A DNA stretch of 19,758 nt from positions 1 to 19,758 of the forward strand of contig JBFMBU010000031.1 of the NCBI GenBank assembly GCA_040755035.1, in the 5' to 3' direction. The DNA comes from RBG-13-43-22 sp040755035 (lineage in GTDB: Bacteria > Desulfobacterota > RBG-13-43-22). A model generated the notes under the pieces. It was not told the DNA's origin and did no database searches. It was given only the letters and a program-made list of their open reading frames with translations. The translations under genes were made by a program, and so were the position numbers. Numbering within the stretch: position 1 is the stretch's first letter; every line of letters starts with the position of its first letter. Positions 8,304 to 15,088 of this stretch are shown here, one piece after another.

Positions 8304-8480
8304 CCTTTTAAGTTTTTGTCTTTAATGATCTAACAAATAATTACGGGAATGAATCTCAGAGGTTATAACCCGGATGGGTTTTCTGAGAATTTAGAATTAC
8401 ACTGTAAGAGCCCCTTGAATTTTCAGGTTTTAGAAAGGAAATTTTAAGTCCCGGCAGGGGAAAGGAGGCCTCTTAAAAGG
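8304..8480. promoter_or_regulatory. Divergent intergenic region with 9-bp inverted repeat arms
   Basis: The 256-bp space between the MBL gene (start 8286, minus) and the DUF3795 gene (start 8543, plus) must hold promoters for both. CCTTTTAAG at 8304-8312 is matched in inverted orientation by CTTAAAAGG at 8472-8480, and a third copy, CTTAAAAGG, lies at 8891-8899 just after the DUF3795 gene. No convincing -35/-10 pair was found. The arms may be a coincidence of A/T-rich sequence. Confidence 0.2.
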
Positions 8481-8542
8481 TAAAATCAAGGACCAGGATA
8501 ACCTTAACCCAAACCAAATACAAGTAAAAAAAGGAGAAAAAA

Positions 8543-8887
8543 ATGGAAAGAATGATCGCTTTTTGCGGACTGGATTGCGCCGTATGTCCGGCCTTGCTGG
8601 CCACCAAGGAAAATAGTGACGAAAAGAGGAAACAGGTGGCCGAACAATGGTCCAAGGAGTATAAGGCCGAGTTCAAAGCCTCGGACATTAACTGCGACGG
8701 ATGTTTGTCAAGCGATGGAAGACTTTTCAGCCATTGCACGGTTTGTGAGATAAGATCGTGCGGTCGGGAAAAGGCGGTGGAAAACTGCGGCTTTTGTCCG
8801 GATTATCCCTGCGGTAAAATCAGCGCCTTTTTTCAGATGGTCCCCCAGGCCAAAACAACCCTGGATGAGATCAGGAGCAGGATTTAG
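8543..8887 (+). CDS. DUF3795-type cysteine-rich protein
   Basis: A 114-residue protein opening with AFCGLDCAVCPALLAT, the signature of the DUF3795 family. It has eleven cysteines in a clear order: C8, C12, C15, C51, C54, C65, C68, C73, C82, C85 and C90, mostly as CxxC pairs. This points to bound zinc or iron-sulfur clusters. The family is widespread in anaerobic bacteria and archaea and its function is not known to me. The start is ATG with AAGGAG at 8531-8536, a good site. It is transcribed alone, and a 33-bp heptamer repeat follows 18 bases after its stop codon. Confidence 0.8.
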   Translation: MERMIAFCGLDCAVCPALLATKENSDEKRKQVAEQWSKEYKAEFKASDINCDGCLSSDGRLFSHCTVCEIRSCGREKAVENCGFCPDYPCGKISAFFQMVPQAKTTLDEIRSRI

Positions 8888-8891
8888 GGGC

Positions 8892-9269
8892 TTAAAAGGA
8901 AAAACGTTCGGCCTTCGGTGTTCGGTGTTTGGTGAAGGTATAGAGGCCGGTGGCCACGATGACCTGAATCCCGGATTTTTTCACCACCGGCAGGAGCATG
9001 GGGATATCCCGCCCCAGACCGAGGACGGTCAGATCAACCAGGGTGTCCACCCCTCGGGTCTTGAGAGCGGTGAGCATCTTCAGGGCAAAGTCCAACACCG
9101 CCGGCTGATCCCAGATGTGGGGAAAGTTCTGGATCATTCCTTCGGAACGGGCTATGATGTGTTCGTGCATGAGGGTGAAGCCCAGCGCGGCGGTCGGGAC
9201 CGGCCCGGTCATGGTCTGGACAAGAGGCTGATTTCGATCAGGATTTTCCTCGTTGGCGGCAGCATTCAT
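8892..9269 (-). pseudogene. 5' fragment of a phosphotriesterase-family amidohydrolase gene, truncated at a repeat
   Basis: The minus-strand frame encodes the N-terminal third of a phosphotriesterase-related metallohydrolase. It has TMTGPVP at about residue 19 and LMHEHI with the HxH metal ligands (H35, H37, counted from the Met at 9269). It also has ALKTRGVDTLVDLTVLGLGRD and IQVIVATGLYT, the end of the second beta strand. Family members are about 310-350 residues, with further His and Asp ligands that are absent here. Homology stops after GLYT, and the remaining codons (8905-8936) are the 33-bp heptamer repeat read backwards, then a stop at 8892-8894. The fragment cannot form the metal site and is most likely a pseudogene. 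The frame is open up to 9353, but the Met at 9269 fits the family start better. Confidence 0.7.
8905..8936 (+). repeat. 33-bp heptamer element, copy A
   Basis: Four heptamers in a row (GTTCGGC, CTTCGGT, GTTCGGT, GTTTGGT) followed by GAA. It sits 18 bases after the DUF3795 stop codon and ends exactly where the phosphotriesterase fragment loses homology. Confidence 0.75.
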
Positions 9270-9428
9270 TACGGTTTTCCCCGTCTTTCTGATTATTTTT
9301 ATGGGAGGAGTATAGGAAAGGGCTTTCCTGCTGTCAAGTCCTATATCATTCAAATGAATTAATGCCGCCTGCTTTTCTCGGGCAGATTGTTTGAAAAAAC
9401 AAATTTCAAATCTCTTTAGTTAGTTTTA

Positions 9429-10214
9429 ATGAAAGAAAAAATCTATAACACCATCGGCATAAATTACAGGGCCAACCGCAGGGCCGATCAAAGGATCGTT
9501 GCCAATCTCCGGGAACTGCTGAACCTTCCAACCGGGGCCGTCATTGCCGACATCGGCGCGGGAACAGGCAATTATGCCCAGGCCCTGGCCGGTCTGGGAT
9601 TTAAAATCATGGCCGTAGAACCGTCGGAAGAGATGCGCTCTCAGGCGACGCCGCATAGGGATGTTGAATGGTTCTCCGGTCCGGCGGAAGCCATCCCCCT
9701 GCCTGACCATTCGGTAGATGGGGTGATGGTTGTTTTGGCCCTGCACCATTTTTCCTCCTTGGAGAAGGCCGGAAATGAAATACACAGAATTTGTCCCAAA
9801 GGTCCGATTGTGATCTATACCTTTGATCCCAGGCAAGGGGAGGAACCCTGGTTCAAAAACTATTTTCCTGAGGCCTACCAAAAAGATTTCGTTTCCTTCC
9901 CGCCGATTGATGAAATTGCCGACCTGATAGCCGGCCCTGGCCCCTGGGAAAAATCGATACACCGCTTTCCTCTGCCCCATGATTTATCAGACAAGGTCAT
10001 GTACGCCGGCTGGAACAAGCCGGAGATCTACCTGGATCCGAAGTTCAGGCAGAATGTTTCAGGATTGGCCCTATCCCCGGAAAATATTGTCCAAAAGGGG
10101 GTTGATGCTTTAAGGATTGATCTGGAAAGCGGAAAGTGGGATAAACAATATGGCCATCTGAGACAGCAGGAATCCTTTGATGTTGGATTCAGGTTTATTA
10201 AATGTGTTAAATAG
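9429..10214 (+). CDS. Class I SAM-dependent methyltransferase (Methyltransf_11 type)
   Basis: A 261-residue protein with the Rossmann methyltransferase core. Motif I is VIADIGAGTGNYA (38-50). The acidic end of strand 2 is AVEPSEEM (62-69), where the Glu would bind the ribose of S-adenosylmethionine. FSGPAEAIPLPDHSVDGV holds the motif II/III region, and ALHHF follows as the usual post-motif turn. The C-terminal third is less conserved and rich in aromatic residues, presumably making the acceptor site. Acceptor unknown; the N-terminus (IYNTIGINYRANRRAD) is typical of the Methyltransf_11 small-molecule branch. The ATG has no obvious ribosome site upstream. The aldo/keto reductase gene follows after 18 bases, so the two likely form an operon. 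Confidence 0.85.
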   Translation: MKEKIYNTIGINYRANRRADQRIVANLRELLNLPTGAVIADIGAGTGNYAQALAGLGFKIMAVEPSEEMRSQATPHRDVEWFSGPAEAIPLPDHSVDGVMVVLALHHFSSLEKAGNEIHRICPKGPIVIYTFDPRQGEEPWFKNYFPEAYQKDFVSFPPIDEIADLIAGPGPWEKSIHRFPLPHDLSDKVMYAGWNKPEIYLDPKFRQNVSGLALSPENIVQKGVDALRIDLESGKWDKQYGHLRQQESFDVGFRFIKCVK

Positions 10215-10232
10215 CAGAAGGAGACGCGGGCG

Positions 10233-11126
10233 ATGATTCCTAAAATTCCATTTGGAAAAACCGGCCATTTGAGCAGCCGGACCATTTTCGGGGCCGCTGC
10301 CTTAGGGGCCATGCGCCAGGAAAAGGCCGATCAGGTCCTGGAAACCCTGCTGAAATATGGGGCCAATCATATCGATGTGGCCGCCAGTTACGGCGAGGCC
10401 GAATTGAGAATAGGCCCTTGGATGAAGAAACATCGGGAACACTTTTTTCTGGCCAGTAAAACCGGAGAAAGGACCTATGCCGGGGCCCGGGAGAGTATCC
10501 GGCGTTCTCTGGAACGTTTGCAGGTCCATCAAATCGATTTGATTCAATTCCATAACCTGACCGATGAACCGGGGTGGGAGATGGTTTTCGGTCCGGGCGG
10601 AGCTCTGGAGGCAGCGGTTGAGGCCCGGGAGAAGGGATGGGTCCGTTTTATCGGCGTCACCGGCCACGGGACCCGGGCCCCGGAAATGCATTTGCGCAGT
10701 CTGGAGCGATTTACCTTCGATTCGGTACTATTTCCTTACAATTACCTGCTGATGAAAAACCCGGAATACGCAGCGGATGTAAACCGTCTGATCGAGGTTT
10801 GCAAAACCCGGGGAGTGGCGGTTCAGACCATCAAATCCATTGCCCGCCGCCGCTGGCAGGAGGGGGATCCTTCCAAACGCTTCAGTTGGTACGAGCCGGT
10901 CAAGGACCCTGAGACCCTGCGAAGGGTGGTCCATTTTGTCTTGAGTCGCCCGGGTATCTTTCTCAATACCTCGAGCGATGCCACCCTTCTGCCTTTGATC
11001 CTGCAGGCGGCCAGTGCATTTGAGGAAAAGGCGGGGCAATCCGACCTTGAAAAAGCTTTGAAAACCGATGTGGCTAAGCTGGATATGGCCCCGATTTTTA
11101 TTCGGGGGGTGATGGATACGGTCTAA
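10233..11126 (+). CDS. Aldo/keto reductase family oxidoreductase
   Basis: A 297-residue TIM-barrel protein of the aldo/keto reductase superfamily, NAD(P)H-dependent reducers of carbonyl compounds. The catalytic tetrad is complete: D48 and Y53 in HIDVAASYGEAE, K76 in FLASKTGER and H107 in LIQFHNL. Barrel strands such as GWVRFIGVTGHG (about 129-140) and VLFPYNYLL (about 165-173) are in the expected places. Residues after about 225 (SRPGIFLNTSSDATLL) match the cofactor-binding loop region. Unlike many members of the COG1453 branch, there is no C-terminal 4Fe-4S domain. ATG with AAGGAGA upstream (10218-10224); directly follows the methyltransferase gene. Substrate unknown. Confidence 0.88.
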   Translation: MIPKIPFGKTGHLSSRTIFGAAALGAMRQEKADQVLETLLKYGANHIDVAASYGEAELRIGPWMKKHREHFFLASKTGERTYAGARESIRRSLERLQVHQIDLIQFHNLTDEPGWEMVFGPGGALEAAVEAREKGWVRFIGVTGHGTRAPEMHLRSLERFTFDSVLFPYNYLLMKNPEYAADVNRLIEVCKTRGVAVQTIKSIARRRWQEGDPSKRFSWYEPVKDPETLRRVVHFVLSRPGIFLNTSSDATLLPLILQAASAFEEKAGQSDLEKALKTDVAKLDMAPIFIRGVMDTV

Positions 11127-11128
11127 AA

Positions 11129-11161
11129 CCCTTCGGCGTTTAGCGTTAAGCGTTCGGTGAA
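11129..11161 (+). repeat. 33-bp heptamer element, copy B
   Basis: CC followed by CTTCGGC, GTTTAGC, GTTAAGC and GTTCGGT, then GAA. It starts two bases after the aldo/keto reductase stop codon, the tightest such placement in the window. Confidence 0.7.
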
Positions 11162-11287
11162 ATCCTTCCGAGAAAAGCAAGGCCTCGGTTGATTGGACTT
11201 CACTGATTGCCTTATTGATAGGTCTGGTGTACATTATCGGATCTTTTTCTATGAGACGTTCCGTAATAAATGATTTAAGAGGTGACG

Positions 11288-11743
11288 ATGACCGCAATAT
11301 TCAAAACCGGATTTGAAGAGATGGATTTCAACTCTGTATCCGGCTGGTTGAAGGCCGCTTATTGGTCACCGGGAATTTCCCCCGATGAGGTGGTCCTGGG
11401 AGCCAGAAATTCCAGTCTGCTCGTTGGTGGATTTGAGGCCTCCGGCAAACAGGTCAGTTATCTGCGGGTTATTTCCGATAAGGTCCGCTTCGCCTATATT
11501 CTGGATGTTATCGTTGATCCCGAAAGTCGAGGACAAGGGATCGGAAGGGCCATGGTCCGTTACACCCTGGAACATCCGGAGATGTCCTCGATCTACCAAT
11601 GGGTACTTAAGACCAGAGATGCCCATGGGGTCTATGCCAAGCTGGGCTTCGGACCCCTTAAAGATGTCGAAAAATGGATGGTCATCCAGGGACCGCGTCC
11701 GGATCATCCTCCGTTTAAACCTTCGACAACCCGGAAATCATAA
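11288..11743 (+). CDS. GNAT family N-acetyltransferase
   Basis: A 151-residue single-domain GNAT. It has AAYWSPGISPDEV near residues 23-35, a recognisable N-terminal element of one small-GNAT branch. The acetyl-CoA-binding motif A is DVIVDPESRGQGIGRAMV (73-90). TRDAHGVYAKLGF (109-121) is the conserved C-terminal part. The ATG at 11288 is chosen over a GTG at 11282 because the purine-rich AGAGGTG (11277-11283) then lies about four bases upstream as ribosome site; the GTG would fall inside it. Four bases separate its stop from the next GNAT gene, so translation is probably coupled. Acceptor substrate unknown. Confidence 0.85.
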   Translation: MTAIFKTGFEEMDFNSVSGWLKAAYWSPGISPDEVVLGARNSSLLVGGFEASGKQVSYLRVISDKVRFAYILDVIVDPESRGQGIGRAMVRYTLEHPEMSSIYQWVLKTRDAHGVYAKLGFGPLKDVEKWMVIQGPRPDHPPFKPSTTRKS

Positions 11744-11747
11744 GAAA

Positions 11748-12737
11748 ATGCAAAAGGTTGTTATTTCAGCCTTCGTCATCGAAGATTATGATACCATTTT
11801 TCAATTGTGGGCTCAGTGTGACGGGGTCGGCCTGAGCAGCGCCGACTCCAGAGAAAATATTCAGGGTTTCCTGTTGCAGAACCCGGGGATGAGTTTTATA
11901 GCTTCCATAGAATCCCGGATTGTTGGCACCATACTGGCCGGCCATGACGCCCGTCGAGGATATATTTACCACCTGGCCGTTCACCCGGGAATGCGGCGTC
12001 AGGGAATCGGCCGCGGTCTGGTTGACCGGTCCATTCAAGCCTTGCAGGACGCCGGGATTCAGAAAGGCCATCTGTTTGTTTTTCAGAGCAACGAGACTGG
12101 TATTGCCTTTTGGAGGTCCATCGGTTGGCAACAAAGGGTAGACCTTGCTGTAATGTCAAGGACCCTTACTGGAAGCGGGGGAGAAGGGTTTTCTCTCAGC
12201 CCCTCCCTAACCGTCTCTGATCAAATCAAGGTAGGGAAGGAACCCCACTTTCCCATTCGAAAGATGACAGAACAGGACTGGCCGGCTGTTAAAACCATTT
12301 ATGAACAAGGCCTGGCCACCGGCAACGCCACTTTTGAAGGGGAAGCCCCCTCCTGGGAGGATTGGGATGCCGGGCACCTGCAAGAGTGCCGACTGGTGGC
12401 CGTTGCTGCCGAGAGGGTGGTCGGCTGGGCGGCCTTGAGCCGTGTCTCCGGCCGGTGCGTCTATGCAGGGGTAGCTGAAGTGAGCGTCTACATTGCTGCC
12501 GAAGAAAGGGGCCGAGGCATCGGGAAACAATTACTCCAGAGTTTGATCCGGGAATCCGAGCAACACGGCATCTGGACCCTCCAGTCCGGGATCTTTCCTG
12601 AAAATGAAGCCAGTATCGCCCTGCACCGGAAATGCGGTTTCCGCCTGATCGGCCGGCGAGAGAAACTGGGGCAGATGAACGGCCGCTGGCGGGATGTGCT
12701 TTTGTATGAGCGCCGAAGCCCCGTTGAATTCCATTGA
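11748..12737 (+). CDS. Double GNAT: YpeA-like domain fused to a phosphinothricin/arsinothricin acetyltransferase-like domain
   Basis: A 329-residue protein made of two complete GNAT domains. The first (about 4-140) resembles the YpeA branch, with LWAQCDGVGL (20-29) and motif A HLAVHPGMRRQGIGRGLV (75-92). A Gly/Ser-rich linker covers about 141-165. The second (about 168-324) has the marks of the PAT/ArsN1 branch: IYEQGLATGNATFE (184-197), SGRCVYAGVAEVSVYI (234-249), AAEERGRGIGKQLL (250-263), GIFPENEASIALH (281-293) and GFRLIGRREKLG (297-308). Relatives of this second domain acetylate phosphinothricin, methionine sulfoximine or arsinothricin; activity here is not shown. The reading frame is open upstream, but ATG at 11748, four bases after the preceding GNAT gene, is the sensible start. 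Confidence 0.85.
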   Translation: MQKVVISAFVIEDYDTIFQLWAQCDGVGLSSADSRENIQGFLLQNPGMSFIASIESRIVGTILAGHDARRGYIYHLAVHPGMRRQGIGRGLVDRSIQALQDAGIQKGHLFVFQSNETGIAFWRSIGWQQRVDLAVMSRTLTGSGGEGFSLSPSLTVSDQIKVGKEPHFPIRKMTEQDWPAVKTIYEQGLATGNATFEGEAPSWEDWDAGHLQECRLVAVAAERVVGWAALSRVSGRCVYAGVAEVSVYIAAEERGRGIGKQLLQSLIRESEQHGIWTLQSGIFPENEASIALHRKCGFRLIGRREKLGQMNGRWRDVLLYERRSPVEFH

Positions 12738-12743
12738 ATTCCC

Positions 12744-12772
12744 TTGACCCGGCCTTTTTCATCTTTTATAAT
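12744..12772 (+). promoter_or_regulatory. Near-consensus sigma-70 promoter
   Basis: TTGACC at 12744-12749 and TATAAT at 12767-12772, with a 17-bp spacer, match the sigma-70 consensus at 11 of 12 positions. The expected transcription start is near 12779, about 64 bases before the GTG start of the small gene at 12843. It is the best promoter in the window. Confidence 0.65.
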
Positions 12773-12842
12773 TTCCGAATAATAAAGAGGATATTGGTAA
12801 TAACTCTGAGTTGTTAATAAATTTGTATTTTAGTATGGAAAG

Positions 12843-13112
12843 GTGGGCAATAAGGAATTCACAAAAGAAATCAGTCCTGACGGTAATGAAAGCTTGAGGA
12901 TAAAGATTGTTGCCAAGAAAGGGAATATCGGCATCACCATTGATTTTCTAAAACACCTTGTCGATTATCCTGACCTCCTTAACACAATTTCTGATGGGGA
13001 TGAACTTGATTTTATTGATAAAGACATTCCCATTAAAGCATCGGGCGCACTAAAAAATAAGAAAATAAGCCGGTATAAGATACAACACACCTTTGAGCCG
13101 ATTAAGGTCTAA
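12843..13112 (+). CDS. Small hypothetical protein, possibly DUF5647-like
   Basis: An 89-residue protein. Residues 35-59 (FLKHLVDYPDLLNTISDGDELDFID) resemble the core of DUF5647-type small proteins, in which a helix, Pro-(D/E)-hydrophobic and an Ile-Pro/Ser-Asp-Gly step precede a strand ending in Asp. The match is by eye only. It has no cysteine or signal peptide; the N-terminal 30 residues look like a beta hairpin. The start must be GTG at 12843, because an in-frame TAG lies at 12831-12833 and no Met occurs later. The gene and its flanks are noticeably more A/T-rich than the neighbours, which with its own strong promoter suggests later arrival. Function unknown; similar small proteins sometimes belong to toxin-antitoxin pairs, but no partner is seen here. 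Confidence 0.6.
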   Translation: MGNKEFTKEISPDGNESLRIKIVAKKGNIGITIDFLKHLVDYPDLLNTISDGDELDFIDKDIPIKASGALKNKKISRYKIQHTFEPIKV

Positions 13113-13263
13113 TCTGATTTCCGATTACATGCCTTCTTTTCAAATCAAACCCGAAAGCTATAGAACAAAAGTGAAGCCGCGGCCGGGACGAGGACTCATT
13201 CCGCTTTTAGAGGGAAAAGGGTCAAGAGGGTTAAGGAAGTAAAGCAAGAAAGGATTATGGAGA

Positions 13264-13974
13264 ATGTATATCGATCAAGAATTATGTGAGAAATGCCTGG
13301 ATTGCCGCCCGGTTTGTCCCATGGGGGCTATCGTGATCCAGGATAAGAAGGTGATCATCGATTATGAAACTTGTGTGGAGTGCGGGGTCTGCCGGCGGAT
13401 CACTATCTGCCCGGAAGGGGCCATCAAACAGGTCGATCCTATTCCTTATCCCAGGATCGTCCGAGCGATTTTTTCCGACCCGACCATACGCCATGAAAGC
13501 ACCGGGGTCAGCGGGAGGGGCACGGAGGAAATGAAGACCAACGATATCACCAATAATTTCGTAGAAGGGAAAATCGGTTTTTCCATTGAATTGGGCCGGC
13601 CGGGGGTAGGGGCTTATTTGAGCGATCTCGAAAAGGTAGTCAAACAGTTGAAGCGAATGAAAGTGGATTTCGCCAAAGACAATCCGGTCATGGACCTGAT
13701 TGTAGACCAGGAATCCGGGGCCTTAAGACCCGAAGTCCTGGGGGAAAAGGTCCTCAGCGCCATCGCCGAATTTATCATTGACGAGGGCCGGGCCGTCGAA
13801 TTCATAACCGAGATGAAGGATTTTTTGAATCGGGAACTGGAGTCAGTGGCCACCATGAGCGTGATTTCCCGGGCCGATGCCGATGGGAACTGCCTTTTCA
13901 GGGACCGTCTTCAAGAGGCCGGCCATTCTTTTTATCCCAATGGGAAGGTTAATATCGGCCTGGCCCTGGGTTGA
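13264..13974 (+). CDS. Ferredoxin-type 2x[4Fe-4S] protein with conserved uncharacterised C-terminal domain
   Basis: A 236-residue protein. Its first 55 residues bind two [4Fe-4S] clusters: C8, C11, C14 and C18 (CEKCLDCRPVCP), then C37, C40, C43 and C49 (CVECGVCRRITICP). The second motif has five residues rather than three before its last cysteine. From residue 56 a distinct domain begins, with PYPRIVRAIFSDP, then HESTGVSGRGTEEMKTNDIT (77-96), GFSIELGRPGVGAYLSDLEKV and an end of HSFYPNGKVNIGLALG. I recall this architecture as a conserved but uncharacterised family of anaerobes. It is cytoplasmic and soluble, without signal peptide. ATG with AAAGGA about nine bases upstream. The Cys/His-rich gene at 14307 is the next gene on the strand, though separated by 332 bases of repeat-bounded DNA. 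Confidence 0.8.
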   Translation: MYIDQELCEKCLDCRPVCPMGAIVIQDKKVIIDYETCVECGVCRRITICPEGAIKQVDPIPYPRIVRAIFSDPTIRHESTGVSGRGTEEMKTNDITNNFVEGKIGFSIELGRPGVGAYLSDLEKVVKQLKRMKVDFAKDNPVMDLIVDQESGALRPEVLGEKVLSAIAEFIIDEGRAVEFITEMKDFLNRELESVATMSVISRADADGNCLFRDRLQEAGHSFYPNGKVNIGLALG

Positions 13975-13982
13975 AGAAGAAA

Positions 13983-14015
13983 CCGTTCGTCGTTCAGCGT
14001 TCGTTGTTCGGCGAA
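13983..14015 (+). repeat. 33-bp heptamer element, copy C (left inverted arm)
   Basis: CC followed by GTTCGTC, GTTCAGC, GTTCGTT and GTTCGGC, then GAA. It begins eight bases after the ferredoxin-gene stop codon. It matches copy D (14254-14286) in inverted orientation at 28 of 33 positions by direct comparison. Confidence 0.8.
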
Positions 14016-14167
14016 AAATCGTTTTAGAGAAGATCAGCCGGCAGTTGCCGGGGTACACTCCTAAAAAACATCGAAGGGGTTTTTCTATGGTTGTCCCAAC
14101 CCGGACCAGCCGGAACCAAAATTGGAAATCCGATTATTCTTTATTCGGTCCGGGTAAGTTTTCCATT

Positions 14168-14209
14168 TTAGAATAAATTCTATCCAATGGACGTAGAATT
14201 CTATTCTTA
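14168..14209 (+). other. A/T-rich hairpin inside the repeat-bounded segment
   Basis: TTAGAATAAATTCTA (14168-14182) pairs with TAGAATTCTATTCTTA (14194-14209) around an 11-base loop, with one mismatch and one bulged base. It has no following T-run. It lies inside the segment bounded by the inverted 33-bp elements and may be a structural part of it. Confidence 0.4.
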
Positions 14210-14253
14210 AGTTACTAAGGACCATCATTCTTGGCTTTACATTTCTAACACAA

Positions 14254-14286
14254 TTCGCCGAACGCCGAACGCAAAACGACTAACGG
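14254..14286 (-). repeat. 33-bp heptamer element, copy D (right inverted arm)
   Basis: On the minus strand it reads CC, GTTAGTC, GTTTTGC, GTTCGGC, GTTCGGC, GAA. It is the only copy in this orientation and ends 20 bases before the ATG at 14307. Confidence 0.8.
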
Positions 14287-14306
14287 CATTTCCCATAGGA
14301 GGAAAA

Positions 14307-14924
14307 ATGACCCATACCTTGAATCGAAGAGGGCTCTCGGAAACGAAGCCCGGGGAAGAAGTGGTTGTGCTTTTTATGGTGCAGCAACAGCAAAAGGAAC
14401 AAAAATTATCCGGAATGGTCCCCATCCTGGAAACGGTTCTGAAATACAAACCGGCCAACATTATCGGCGCTCCCATGGGACTGGATGAGGAACAAATCCG
14501 GAAGCTGGTTCCCCGAAGCGGAATCATTACCGCGGTTTTCAACAACCGGGAGGATGTCCGGAAGATCATCGCTGAGGTCAAAGAAAAAAAATTGGGCATC
14601 TCCATGGTCGTCTCCGGACTCTTTTCCGATACCCGCTGTCTCTGTGAAGAGACCGGGCTGAAAGAACACACCTACAATATTTCTTTGGGCATCTTCGGTA
14701 AGACGGAAAAGCTTCCTGATGAAAAAACCCTGGAGATCGTCACCCAGTGCGGCCATGCCCTGATCTCGCCCCATTGGGTAAAGGACATCGTTAAAAAAAT
14801 CCAGCGGGGGAAAATGACCGCCGAAGAAGGAGCCCGGCTCCTGATCAAACCCTGTGTCTGCGGCATCGGTAACCCTCAAAGGATGGAAAAGCTGCTGACG
14901 GAAATGGCTGTTGGAAGCCAATGA
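14307..14924 (+). CDS. Conserved hypothetical protein with paired Cys/His motifs, likely metal or Fe-S binding
   Basis: A 205-residue soluble protein I cannot name. An N-terminal alpha/beta part (about 15-105) has alternating strands and helices (VVVLFMVQQQQ, ANIIGAPMGLDE, SGIITAVFNNRE, LGISMVVSGLF). Candidate metal ligands then follow in order: C111-x-C113 (RCLCEETGL), H121, C148-G-H150 with H156 (TQCGHALISPHW), and C183-x-C185-G (KPCVCGIGNP). The helix between the last two groups, KIQRGKMTAEEGARLL, resembles a 'CGH - helix - CxCG' C-terminal module found in other anaerobe proteins. The preceding gene on this strand encodes a ferredoxin-type protein, suggesting a shared redox role, which is inference. 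ATG with AGGAGG four bases upstream, an excellent site. Confidence 0.65.
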   Translation: MTHTLNRRGLSETKPGEEVVVLFMVQQQQKEQKLSGMVPILETVLKYKPANIIGAPMGLDEEQIRKLVPRSGIITAVFNNREDVRKIIAEVKEKKLGISMVVSGLFSDTRCLCEETGLKEHTYNISLGIFGKTEKLPDEKTLEIVTQCGHALISPHWVKDIVKKIQRGKMTAEEGARLLIKPCVCGIGNPQRMEKLLTEMAVGSQ

Positions 14925-15019
14925 CGGCAGGTCGGATAATCGTTATTATGGATGGATCGTAAACCTTTCGGGGGTCATCCCGATCAAGGGAGGGGATTTA
15001 AAATGCGGTTGGAAAATCA

Positions 15020-15049
15020 GGATTTCTCCCTTCGGTCGAAATGACAACG
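15020..15049 (-). repeat. Dispersed CHFDRREKS-type intergenic repeat
   Basis: Read on the minus strand, TGTCATTTCGACCGAAGGGA and the following GAAATCC encode CHFDRREKS, a peptide recognised as the trace of a widespread intergenic repeat that produces spurious ORFs in many bacterial genomes. It lies between the Cys/His-rich gene and the EamA transporter gene. Confidence 0.6.
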
Positions 15050-15088
15050 TTCCATTTTATATTTTCACCGGTGTAGCCATACCAGGGA

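Larger units (their letters stand above)
13975..14306 (+). other. 332-bp gene-free stretch between ferredoxin protein and its neighbour
   Basis: No coding gene is supported here. It holds an inverted pair of 33-bp heptamer elements (13983-14015 and 14254-14286), a hairpin at 14168-14209 and, at its end, the strong ribosome site AGGAGG (14298-14303) of the gene starting at 14307. The short frames crossing it consist largely of repeat sequence. Confidence 0.7.

Noticed and set aside
8865..9362. Plus-strand frame of 165 codons over the phosphotriesterase fragment
   Set aside because: The minus strand carries clear phosphotriesterase motifs; the plus frame has no recognisable features and overlaps the repeat.
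10302..10691. Minus-strand frame inside the aldo/keto reductase gene
   Set aside because: The plus-strand gene has a complete catalytic tetrad; the reverse frame has no domain.
11385..11747. Upstream extension of the double-GNAT gene to 11385
   Set aside because: The first 121 codons read through the preceding GNAT gene in another frame and show no homology; ATG at 11748 fits the domain start.
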